From Oligoflexia bacterium (GTDB taxonomy: Bacteria > Bdellovibrionota > Bacteriovoracia > Bacteriovoracales > Bacteriovoracaceae): 64,000 bases of DNA. Positions 53,786-61,853 of this stretch are shown here, piece after piece. A program made the position numbers and the translations under genes. Where the stretch lies: the NCBI GenBank assembly GCA_024229115.1, contig JAAEST010000101.1, positions 62,001 through 126,000 on the forward strand, written 5' to 3'. Numbering within the stretch: position 1 is the stretch's first letter; each line of letters begins with the position of its first letter. Below the pieces are notes generated by a model. It was not told where the DNA came from and did not search any database. It was given only the letters and a program-made list of their open reading frames with translations.

Positions 53786-54984
53786 GTTAACCCCATGTTC
53801 TTATTTTGAATGAGATTAAAAGTTTCTAATAGCTCTTGAGGAACATCTTCACCTGGGTAGATGCTTTGATAGTAATCCTTAAATATATCTTGAATATTTT
53901 GCTCTAAATTTAATGCGTTCCTAGAATTTTCACTTTCTGTTTGGACTTTTATTTTAAGACCCATAAGTGTTACAGGATAGTTTTCAAGAAAGCTTAAAAT
54001 TTCTCTTTTAAGTCCAGGCTGAACTTCATCAACATTTATATCAAGATCGAGAAGTATTTTTTCTGTATTTGAAACATTTGAATGTAGTGTAAGTTTCTCT
54101 TTAATCGTTTCACGCCAAGTTGAACTCTTTGCTTCAATTCTGATCAGATCACGAAAAGAAGGTATTTCAACCCATTCTTGTTTTAAATTCTTATCTTCGA
54201 TTGTTAAGAGAGAATATTTCTTTTGGTGAATTTCTGAAAATCTAAATGCAATAGGTGATCCAGAATAAATCGCTAGTGGCTTTTCATTAGAGACTATCTG
54301 GGGCTTATGAATATGCCCTAAGGCCAGATATTCATAATTCTCTTTAAAGAGACTAAGCGGTATAGAATTTACACCCGATAGATTCAGTGATTGTTCACTT
54401 TCTGAAGTAAAGAAACTTCCAAAGAGGTGATGGGCCATGAGTATATTCTTCTTTTGTGAATTAGTGATATTCTCTACAAGCTTTTCTATAGTGTTAAGTA
54501 GAGCTTCCTTATTGGCCTCACTTTCAAATTGCTCAGGTTTTTCATACCATGGAAGATCTTGAATCTCTTTAGTCCTGAAGTAAGGAAGAATGTTTAACTG
54601 AAAATACTCACTGATTTCAAATTGATGCTCTTTTGGTTCAAACTCTAAAGAGTTAAGTTTACCTACAATATGAATATTTTCTTTCTTTAAAAACTCTTTT
54701 GGGGCTTCGATGAAACGTCCCGAATCATGATTGCCAGCGATGATATAAACTTGAATGTTTTTTTCACTGACCTCTCTTAAAAATTTAAAGTAAGTAGAGA
54801 GTGCTTTATCAGGAGGGTTGGGAGTATCAAAAATATCACCTGCAATCAGAAGGTGAGTGATTTTCTTTTCTGTAATCTCTTTTGATAACCACGTTAGGAA
54901 TAAATCTTGCTCAGTGAGGCGCTCAACTTGAAAAAGCTTTTTTCCAAGATGCCAATCTGATGTGTGCAAGATTCTTACGCTCAT
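53782..54984 (-). CDS. sbcD: Exonuclease SbcD (Mre11-like)
   Basis: Nuclease subunit of SbcCD, 400 residues. Metallophosphoesterase blocks: ILHTSDWHLGK, LLIAGDIFDTPNPPD, IIAGNHDSGRF, MAHHLFGSFF and LGHIHKPQ. The ATG overlaps the stop of ricT (TAATG) and the stop overlaps sbcC, so the three genes are translationally coupled. Confidence 0.96.
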   Translation of the reverse strand: MSVRILHTSDWHLGKKLFQVERLTEQDLFLTWLSKEITEKKITHLLIAGDIFDTPNPPDKALSTYFKFLREVSEKNIQVYIIAGNHDSGRFIEAPKEFLKKENIHIVGKLNSLEFEPKEHQFEISEYFQLNILPYFRTKEIQDLPWYEKPEQFESEANKEALLNTIEKLVENITNSQKKNILMAHHLFGSFFTSESEQSLNLSGVNSIPLSLFKENYEYLALGHIHKPQIVSNEKPLAIYSGSPIAFRFSEIHQKKYSLLTIEDKNLKQEWVEIPSFRDLIRIEAKSSTWRETIKEKLTLHSNVSNTEKILLDLDINVDEVQPGLKREILSFLENYPVTLMGLKIKVQTESENSRNALNLEQNIQDIFKDYYQSIYPGEDVPQELLETFNLIQNKNMGLT

Positions 54985-56432
54985 TAGTCCTTATTTTGTT
55001 TTTCTTTATTCTGTGTATTGCGCTGTTTATTGCGGTTGCGATTTCTGTTTCTGTTGCGATTGCGGTTATTATTTTTCTTATTGCCGGCTTTCGCTTCTGC
55101 GTTTTCCTGATTAGGCTTATTCGATTTGTTATTGCCGCTTTTATTCTCTCTGTCGTTGTTATTGTCTTTGCGATCGTTACTTTTATTTCTGTTGCGGTTG
55201 CGATTACGATTACGATTTCTGTTACGACTAGATTCTTTCTTTTGCTCGGATGCTTTCGCATGCTCGGATGCTTTCGCATCCTCATCATCAGAGCTATCGA
55301 TATTTGAATAGCTATCCTGAAGTTTTTCAAATATTTTATTTTCGCCAGAAAGTGCATCAAGGTTCGCCTGAGCTTTTTGCTCCTCTGTCATTTCATCTAA
55401 GAAGGACAGGGCATGCTTTTCACTTTCTTCTGAGGCACCGATGGTTTGTGATGTTTCATTTACGACATGCTTGAATGATTCAGGGAATTTCCACTCTTTA
55501 GGTAGTTTTCTGTTTGGATCAAATTGTGAGCGTGCATATTTTCTAATTTGCCCTTGATCAGTAAGCATCTCGAATCTTTCAAGTAGGATATGGAGCCTTA
55601 GAACTTTTCCTTTGTCACCATTTCCTGTTTGAATGAAAGAGTTTTCCTTTGGAAGTTTCTTTCTCTTATTTGAATAAACATCGTCTTCATACTTGATACA
55701 GCATTTCAGTTGACCACAGACTCCATTGATCTTAGATGGGATAAGGGCAAGGTTCTGGTTCTTGGCCATCTTGATAGAGACGTTACCGTAATTCTTTAAA
55801 AAGCTTGAGCAACAAGTTGCTTGCCCACACGGACCGATCGAGCCTACTGCTGCAGCTCTATCTCTTACACTAATTTGCCTTAGCTCGATTCTCATTTTAA
55901 GTTCGCCAACTAAGTTTTTTACAAGTTCGCGAAAATCAACTCTTGCAGGAGCATTGAAATAGAAGACCATCTTTTTACCAAAGCCGATAATTTCGACGTG
56001 GGTAATATTCATATCTAGTCCAAGCTTTTCAACCATTGATTTACAAAGATGTTCTGCTTCTCTTTGCTTATCTATATTTGCACGCTGTTCTTCGATATCA
56101 GCGTCTGTAGCTTCTTTGGAAATCGTTTTTAAAGGAAGCATGCTTTTTTCAAATTTAACTGTATAAGGAAACGAGTTGATATAACCAACATCCATTCCGC
56201 GATCACTCATAGCGAGTACTTTCTGTCCGTAACGAAATGTTCTCTTACCAGCGACAAAAGGAAATGACTTAGAGTTACCTGGGAACCTTACTCTGATAAG
56301 TGTGATGTCGTCGCCCTCGCTCCATTTCCCGCTTTTATCAGAGTCGTTATGTTCGTTATTTGTATCTATATTATTTTCTGGCCTATCGTTTGTTGTTGAA
56401 TTTTCGCCAGTGATTTCAGTATCTTTATGCAT
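54984..56432 (-). CDS. ricT: RicT/YaaT (PSP1 domain) protein with Arg-Asn repeat tail
   Basis: PSP1-family protein. Residues about 40-320 match RicT/YaaT of Bacillus, where it works in a complex affecting RNA maturation and phosphorelay: the SVRDRAAAVGSIGPCGQ segment with GPCGQATCC and GVCGQLKCC supply the conserved cysteines that bind an iron-sulfur cluster in that system. The tail (about 385-482) is a long low-complexity region of Arg-Asn dipeptide runs, with an 18-base tandem duplication encoding a HAKASE-type unit at 55243-55278. Such a tail suggests RNA binding or phase separation. Gene order tmk-holB-ricT is the same as in Bacillus. GAGGG abuts the ATG closely. Confidence 0.9.
   Translation of the reverse strand: MHKDTEITGENSTTNDRPENNIDTNNEHNDSDKSGKWSEGDDITLIRVRFPGNSKSFPFVAGKRTFRYGQKVLAMSDRGMDVGYINSFPYTVKFEKSMLPLKTISKEATDADIEEQRANIDKQREAEHLCKSMVEKLGLDMNITHVEIIGFGKKMVFYFNAPARVDFRELVKNLVGELKMRIELRQISVRDRAAAVGSIGPCGQATCCSSFLKNYGNVSIKMAKNQNLALIPSKINGVCGQLKCCIKYEDDVYSNKRKKLPKENSFIQTGNGDKGKVLRLHILLERFEMLTDQGQIRKYARSQFDPNRKLPKEWKFPESFKHVVNETSQTIGASEESEKHALSFLDEMTEEQKAQANLDALSGENKIFEKLQDSYSNIDSSDDEDAKASEHAKASEQKKESSRNRNRNRNRNRNRNKSNDRKDNNNDRENKSGNNKSNKPNQENAEAKAGNKKNNNRNRNRNRNRNRNKQRNTQNKEKQNKD
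55243..55278. repeat. 18-base tandem duplication in ricT
   Basis: Two perfect copies of an 18-base unit (TGCTCGGATGCTTTCGCA on the plus strand), adding six residues to the tail region just before the Arg-Asn repeats. In frame and probably recent. Confidence 0.85.
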
Positions 56433-56479
56433 CCCTCAAATGTCTCGCAAAGTGATAAAATTGTAAAGGTTCGCCGCCA

Positions 56480-57277
56480 TCAAACGATGAGCTGCGTTAG
56501 CAGTCGGTACATACCTGAATTTGAAAAAGAGTGGTAAATAAGGGCCTCTTCTACCTTCTGAATTTCATCAAGGAGAAGTTGTTGGTTTTGATGGTTGGCG
56601 TCACTTTCATTTAAAGTATCTATTATAGAGCTTAAAACAAGTGGTATCTCTTCACGTTTTTTCTTTAGTGAATTGATATACTCCTGAGTCCCAAGTTCGC
56701 CAGCTAGAAACTTAAAACTATCTTTAAAGCTGTGCCCATTGGCCTCGAGCTTATCAGCTAACATTTCTTTAAATTGTTTTTTGTCGCTGAGTTTTTCTAA
56801 GGCCTGATAATTACCATGTGTTGGAAGTGTTATAGTAATCGCTCGCGAAGTAATGGTTTCAAGAATCTTATATTCACTCGGTAGATTGATAATAATTGTT
56901 GTATTCTTTGGCGGTTCCTCCAAGGTCTTCAAAAGTTTATTCAACAGTCTTTCAGTTAATTTATGACCTTCATGAATAATGAAAAATCGATGAGTTGATT
57001 TTGTTGGGCCATAGGGAAGAAGGCGAAAAAACTCTTCAAGGCTTGGATCATCTACCGTGTAGTTCTTTTCTTTTTCACCTTTAGTAATAAAGAGAAGATC
57101 AGGATGACCGTTTTCTATTAAGGAATCAAAATTAGAATTAAAAAATTTAGAAATAAGAGTATATTCCCATTCCTTTATCTGATCTTGAGACTTAGCTCTA
57201 GCAATGTAGAAGGGAGCCGCTTGACCATTCTTGAAATTGGTAAGGAGACCTTCTAGTAATTTGCCTTCAATGCTCAT
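56480..57277 (-). CDS. holB: DNA polymerase III delta' subunit-like protein
   Basis: Clamp-loader subunit, 265 residues. The best mark is the AAA+ segment RFFIIHEGHKLTERLLNKLLKTLEEPPKNTTIII, typical of delta', followed by the sensor region SRAITITLP. It is shorter than E. coli delta' (334) and the N-terminal nucleotide loop is degenerate, as in most delta' proteins. It lies between tmk and ricT, a conserved bacterial order; its ATG overlaps the tmk stop (TAATG). Confidence 0.88.
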   Translation of the reverse strand: MSIEGKLLEGLLTNFKNGQAAPFYIARAKSQDQIKEWEYTLISKFFNSNFDSLIENGHPDLLFITKGEKEKNYTVDDPSLEEFFRLLPYGPTKSTHRFFIIHEGHKLTERLLNKLLKTLEEPPKNTTIIINLPSEYKILETITSRAITITLPTHGNYQALEKLSDKKQFKEMLADKLEANGHSFKDSFKFLAGELGTQEYINSLKKKREEIPLVLSSIIDTLNESDANHQNQQLLLDEIQKVEEALIYHSFSNSGMYRLLTQLIV

Positions 57278-57966
57278 TAGTATTCTTTGCTTTCTCTGAA
57301 TAGGATTTGGTCCAGTTGACCTTTGATTTGTTCAAAGACTTCCATTTCACCTTGAGAACCATCAATGGCCGCAATTCGATTTGGAAAGTAGGCCAATGCT
57401 TCTTCATAGCCTTCAACAAGTTTCTGATAGAATTCTAAACCTTGCTTCTCAAAATAATCTTTTGGAGCATTTCTGATTTTCTGACGACGATAAGAAAGCT
57501 CAGGGTCAATTTTTAGATAGAAAGTTTTATGAGGCATGAGAGTTAATGGAAAAGTTTGATGTGTTTTAAGTATTGTTTCTGTACCTAAGCCACGACCTTT
57601 ACCCTGATAGGCGATAGAGCTATCAATATAACGATCATATATTACCACTGTTCCAGGAGTATTAAGTTCTTTCATTGTTACTTCTGTTAAGAGCTGGGCC
57701 CTGCTAGAAGCAAAGAGATGCATTTCACTCACTGGGTGAATAGGGTTCTTTGATCCAAGAATGGCCTGTCTTAGTTTTTCACCAAAAGATGTTCCACCCG
57801 GTTCTCGAAGTACAAGAACTCTAAAGTCCTTGCTTTCAAGATATTCTTTTACTCTAACAATTTGAGTTGATTTTCCAGCACCTTCGATACCTTCAAAGCT
57901 AAGAAATAAGCTTCCTGGAAATGCTGGTGGTCTAAAGTTTTCAAGTAGTTGACTAATATCATTCAT
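57277..57966 (-). CDS. tmk: Thymidylate kinase
   Basis: Phosphorylates dTMP to dTDP. 229 residues with P-loop FEGIEGAGKSTQ, LREPGGTSFGEKLR, the DR motif YDRYIDSSIAYQGKGRG and the lid region. Normal length. Starts a coupled run tmk-holB-ricT-sbcD-sbcC. Confidence 0.96.
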   Translation of the reverse strand: MNDISQLLENFRPPAFPGSLFLSFEGIEGAGKSTQIVRVKEYLESKDFRVLVLREPGGTSFGEKLRQAILGSKNPIHPVSEMHLFASSRAQLLTEVTMKELNTPGTVVIYDRYIDSSIAYQGKGRGLGTETILKTHQTFPLTLMPHKTFYLKIDPELSYRRQKIRNAPKDYFEKQGLEFYQKLVEGYEEALAYFPNRIAAIDGSQGEMEVFEQIKGQLDQILFRESKEY

Positions 57967-58006
57967 CCCTAAAATTTATCAGGGCAGAAATGATAAGTAT
58001 AGATTT

Positions 58007-59299
58007 TTAATATTCCTGCTCGTTGTCAAAAAGCTCGTCAACCTCTTCACCAGAGATCGCTCCGCCTTTTCCTGAAATAATATCACCATATGACTTTTCA
58101 GCCGCTGGAACTCTTTCACCCTCAAGCTCCACTGCGTCATCATAATAGTCATCAGTGTCATTAGGATCAAGAGTTTCACGTGAAACTTTACTTCTTACTG
58201 GATCATTCTGAACTGGATCAGAGTCATCATCATAGTTGTAATCATCTTCATACTCATCACGCTCATCTCTTTCATCTCTAAATGGATTATCTTCCATCTT
58301 TCTTTCGCTAAAACGGTTTTTGAAATTATCTGAGCTTCTAAAAGATCTTGAAGTAGGTCTTCTACTTCTTGGCTCTTTTCTTCTTACATTGGCCCTTTGA
58401 GCATTCATTCTTTGTCTTTGTTCATTAATCGGTGATCCATGAACAACTGGAGCACTCGCTGGTTTACGAGCATTTCTATTAAGAGCTCCTACATTATTCT
58501 TCTTTCTGTCTTCGTTATTAATTTCATTTTGTAATTTAGCAAGGCCCGCATCTTTTGGATTGGTAAGTATTGTATATGTTCCAAAAGCGCTAAAGAGAAA
58601 GAGGAAAGTCCACATAGCATTAGCTAGCATCTTATTCTTCTGAGGAGAAACGGCATTATCTCCAAAGTTGAGATCTCTAATATCTTTATCACTAACTTCT
58701 TTATTTCCATTTTTAATTTTTTCAAAGAAGGCTAAACCTGCGATAGCATCGGTCTCAGCAGACTCTTCTGATTTATGCCCTAGGGATTGATCAACCTCAT
58801 TATAACTTTCATTAAATACTTCCCACTCTGGAGAGTTAGGTAGTGGTTGTTGTAAAAGACTTCTTCTATCAAACTCATCAACCTGATAAAGCTTTGACCA
58901 AGATTCTCCTCCATCAAAACTAACTTCATCAGTGAGGATAATTTCTTTGTTATTTACAAAAGTTCTAATCTCCTCAGGAGAGTAAGGACCTTTCTTTTCA
59001 CCTTCAACAAGAACAAAAATATCTGTTTGCTTTTGAAAATCTACACTGCTTAGTAATTGTGGTTTTCTTCTTTGGAAGTATGTGTGCGAATAAATCCCGT
59101 ACCATTTATCATCTGTTCCACTTTTTATTTCAAAGTGTTCAGGGAGATCAGTATCATCGAGAAAAACTTTGAGAGTATCTCTTGAGATAGGTCCGATAAT
59201 GGCAGAGTGATCATTTTCTCTAACGTAAATGGACTTTGAATCTGTTTCAAGAAGTGACTTATTAATAAGTCGTTGAAGCATTTGATTGTAGTTGGCCAT
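58007..59299 (-). CDS. GYF_2-domain membrane protein
   Basis: A 430-residue protein of unknown function. Residues about 94-146 form a GYF_2-type domain (VEGEKKGPYSPEEIRTFVNN, then a Trp-containing end), and residues about 24-76 (GPISRDTLKVFL, DDKWYGI) look like a second, diverged copy. One membrane helix at about 224-246 separates this cytoplasmic part from a low-complexity tail that is first Arg-rich (about 290-340) and then strongly acidic. GYF_2 domains bind proline-rich or partner peptides and occur in motility and cell-division factors of Myxococcota-like bacteria. AAGGA eight bases before the ATG. It lies 40 bases upstream of tmk on the same strand. Confidence 0.7.
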   Translation of the reverse strand: MANYNQMLQRLINKSLLETDSKSIYVRENDHSAIIGPISRDTLKVFLDDTDLPEHFEIKSGTDDKWYGIYSHTYFQRRKPQLLSSVDFQKQTDIFVLVEGEKKGPYSPEEIRTFVNNKEIILTDEVSFDGGESWSKLYQVDEFDRRSLLQQPLPNSPEWEVFNESYNEVDQSLGHKSEESAETDAIAGLAFFEKIKNGNKEVSDKDIRDLNFGDNAVSPQKNKMLANAMWTFLFLFSAFGTYTILTNPKDAGLAKLQNEINNEDRKKNNVGALNRNARKPASAPVVHGSPINEQRQRMNAQRANVRRKEPRSRRPTSRSFRSSDNFKNRFSERKMEDNPFRDERDERDEYEDDYNYDDDSDPVQNDPVRSKVSRETLDPNDTDDYYDDAVELEGERVPAAEKSYGDIISGKGGAISGEEVDELFDNEQEY

Positions 59300-59421
59300 A
59301 AAACTCTTCCTTGTCTTTTAACACAGTTACTTAATCGGTTTAAAAGGGCCGGAAGTTAAGGCCAGAGTGGGATTTAGGACGAAACTAGGCAATAAATTCG
59401 AAGAAAATCCTAATTTTGAGC

Positions 59422-59452
59422 AAAAAAAAAGCCGCCAAAGGCGACTTTTTTT
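59422..59452. terminator. Bidirectional intrinsic terminator
   Basis: A stem GCCGCC/GGCGAC-type (eight pairs including one G-U with the flanking A/T) with a 3-base loop, bounded by a run of A on one side and T on the other, so it can terminate on both strands. On the minus strand it sits just after the outer-membrane protein gene. Confidence 0.85.
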
Positions 59453-59483
59453 ATCTGATAATCACTTAAGTAGTCAGTTTCGA

Positions 59484-60362
59484 CTAGAAAAGTGACATGT
59501 AAGCACTTACAGCATAGCTAAGTTGCTCACCATCAAGCTTCTTGATTCCGTTTGACCAAGTCTTAGCTGATGGAGTGTTCTCTCTGTAAAGGTTCATCCC
59601 AACAGATGGAGAGATGCTGATCTTCTTAGTAGCTTGGAAGCTAGCGTCTAGAGTAAGGTCCCAAGACTTAAGATCTGCAGTAGTGTTAGCTAGTCTTTCA
59701 ATGTAGATATACTCAGCAGTTGCACGAAGTCCAACTTTGTCATTGATTGAGTATGAAAGAGTTGCATACGGGTAGTAGTAGTGTGATCCAGTCTTTTGAC
59801 CAGAAATAGAAGTTGCTTTTGGTCTGTTGTAAACAGCAATGTTAAAAGCACCAGAAAGACTTAGGTTATCTGTTAAGCTTCTGCTTAGAGCAATACCTGG
59901 TCTTGTATATCCGTAGAAAGCACCTGATTCAGCAAAAGACTTGTTAGGAGCGTAAGCTCTTTGTCTTAGTACGAAAGAAGCGTTAACTCCGTGCTTGTCT
60001 TGAGTAAGAAGTCCTGATCTCTTGTAGTTTAAGTTAGCAAGAGTGAACTCACCATTTGTAGCTTCGTCTTTGTTATAGTCTGCATCCCAACGAGCATTGA
60101 AAGAAAGAGAGTTTGATCCCCACTTATATCCTAATGTCGCGTAGTGCATCATACTTACACCAACAAATTTCTCGTCATTCTTACCGTCTCTGTTAGCACC
60201 AATTTCATTGATGTAAGAAAGGCTAAGTGGTGACTCTTCTAATTTCTTGTAAAAGTCAGAAATTGAAGTTGCAGCTTTGTTGATTGTTCCAGTAGCTGTA
60301 GCAGCATAAGCATTTATGCCCAGAGTCGCAACGGCTGCGATTGCAAAAATTCTTAGTTTCAT
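59484..60362 (-). CDS. Outer-membrane beta-barrel protein
   Basis: A 292-residue protein with a signal peptide (1-20, ending AYA) and a mature part made of alternating hydrophobic/polar strands with aromatic girdles (SLSFNARWDADYN, KISISPSVGMNLYREN), ending in Phe (AYMSLF), the usual signature for BAM-dependent insertion. Perhaps 10-12 strands. Codons are more uniform and less AT-rich than in neighbours, suggesting high expression, as does the strong terminator. AGGAG six bases before the ATG. A porin or surface barrel is likely; the ligand is unknown. Confidence 0.82.
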   Translation of the reverse strand: MKLRIFAIAAVATLGINAYAATATGTINKAATSISDFYKKLEESPLSLSYINEIGANRDGKNDEKFVGVSMMHYATLGYKWGSNSLSFNARWDADYNKDEATNGEFTLANLNYKRSGLLTQDKHGVNASFVLRQRAYAPNKSFAESGAFYGYTRPGIALSRSLTDNLSLSGAFNIAVYNRPKATSISGQKTGSHYYYPYATLSYSINDKVGLRATAEYIYIERLANTTADLKSWDLTLDASFQATKKISISPSVGMNLYRENTPSAKTWSNGIKKLDGEQLSYAVSAYMSLF

Positions 60363-60566
60363 TTAGTTCTCCTAAGTCTATTAAATATATTCTCTTTCAA
60401 TTGTTGCCCAAAAAGGATGGTCTTTTTTCTTAAATTTGATACGGTATTACAAGCAAAAAAATTGTCTAACTTAATTATTTAGGGACATGTAAGATTTTTT
60501 AATATTCTTACCTGATATTTGATTTGTGAAAAACTAGATATAACGTATTTTTAATAGGATAATGAA

Positions 60567-61853
60567 ATGCGTACGGCATTATGGCACCAAAATGGCCTTA
60601 AAATTTTTATGAAATTAATATACACGCATCGCATTATTAACTTTTTTCTCTTATTGCTTCAAATAGGAATTCAGACTCTTAGCTTACCGTTAGTTTTAGT
60701 AATTCCTGCCTTAAGAAAGAGATTTACTGAAGAGTTGAGGGATATTCTTAAAGTTTCTAAGAATATTGACCACATTATTCAGTATAGTAGTGAAGGAGAG
60801 TTAGAGCAGGTTAAGTTTCCTTTATCTCTATTGGATAATAAAGAACGTCTTTTGCTAGTTCATACTTCTCCCAGTGTAAGGGAAAAGACAATTGAGCTCT
60901 CAGAAGAACTACAATGCCATTATTGCCTCAATCCTTTGATGAATCCTTTGGCCTTGTGGTTATTCTTCACTTCCTTTAGAAAGGGTCTGAAATCTGTCTG
61001 GATGGTAAGGTACGACTTCTGGCCAGTCTTCTTCTTTTTAGGAAGTAGCAAGAAGGTTGAAACAACGCTTTTTAGTTTTACTTATAAAGGAAATGAGAAC
61101 GCTAAAATGACAGCTGCAAAGTCTTTCTTTGATCGTGTTTACTGTGCCACCAAGAAGGATCAAGACAAGCTGAATTCTCAGGGAGTAAAGGGAGAAACTC
61201 TGGTTAGAGAGTTTCGTATTCCTCAAATTCTTCATCGTATTGATAGAGTAAGTGAGCATAACCTTTCTCTTGTGAAAGATCTTAATCTCTATATAGGTTC
61301 GCAATTGTGGGAGAATGATTTCTTTCTTTTTGATCAAGAAGACTTCGCTAACTTTATCAAAGAAAATAGCATTCATTTCTATATTGCTCCTCATTCCTTC
61401 AAGGGAGATGACCTCTTAAAATTAGTGAGTAAGTTAGAACACTTTTCTCAGCAATACGGTATCCCTCTTTATCAAGTTGATTCTCTTCATAAAAAGAAAG
61501 AGCTAGGGGATTATGGAATAATCTTTTCAACGGCTAAAGGAATACTGTGTGAAGTCAGCACTTATGCTAAATTTGTCTATGTCGGGGGAGGCTTTGGGCG
61601 CAGTATCCATAGTATTTTAGAGCCTTTTCTTGCAGCACCTTTTGTTACCTGTGGGCCAAAAACATTTCGCAGTACTGAGTTTGACTTGGCCACAGAGTTT
61701 GATCATCAACAATCATTTAGAATGACAAAAGTAAACACAGCCTCTGAGCTAATGGCCTCATTGGCCAAAGTTGTTGATAAACAAAAACTTGAAGATGCTC
61801 TGCGAATGAGACAAAATACCAATGCAACTCTCAAGGATGATTATAAGTGTTAG
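60567..61853 (+). CDS. Kdo-transferase-like glycosyltransferase (WaaA-like)
   Basis: A 428-residue GT-B protein resembling 3-deoxy-manno-octulosonate transferase: a hydrophobic N-terminal anchor (about 20-45), LLVHTSPSVREKTIEL, a strand leading to MVRYDFWPVFFF (the family's E-x-x-WPN region), TLFSFTYKGN, and VYVGGGFGRSIHSILEPFLAAPFVTCGP, where WaaA has GGGF-x-x-x-x-HNxLEPA. Several usual catalytic residues differ (no clear Glu in the first block), so the exact donor is unsure. AGGA seven bases before the ATG. The next gene starts inside its end, so they form an operon. Confidence 0.68.
   Translation: MRTALWHQNGLKIFMKLIYTHRIINFFLLLLQIGIQTLSLPLVLVIPALRKRFTEELRDILKVSKNIDHIIQYSSEGELEQVKFPLSLLDNKERLLLVHTSPSVREKTIELSEELQCHYCLNPLMNPLALWLFFTSFRKGLKSVWMVRYDFWPVFFFLGSSKKVETTLFSFTYKGNENAKMTAAKSFFDRVYCATKKDQDKLNSQGVKGETLVREFRIPQILHRIDRVSEHNLSLVKDLNLYIGSQLWENDFFLFDQEDFANFIKENSIHFYIAPHSFKGDDLLKLVSKLEHFSQQYGIPLYQVDSLHKKKELGDYGIIFSTAKGILCEVSTYAKFVYVGGGFGRSIHSILEPFLAAPFVTCGPKTFRSTEFDLATEFDHQQSFRMTKVNTASELMASLAKVVDKQKLEDALRMRQNTNATLKDDYKC

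Noticed and set aside
50531-54984. SbcCD as part of a defence island
   Set aside because: The genes are standard repair subunits in a housekeeping operon with tmk, holB and ricT.
54923-55360. Extra open frames on both strands opposite the ricT tail
   Set aside because: They are products of the low-complexity Arg-Asn repeat and overlap two well-supported genes.
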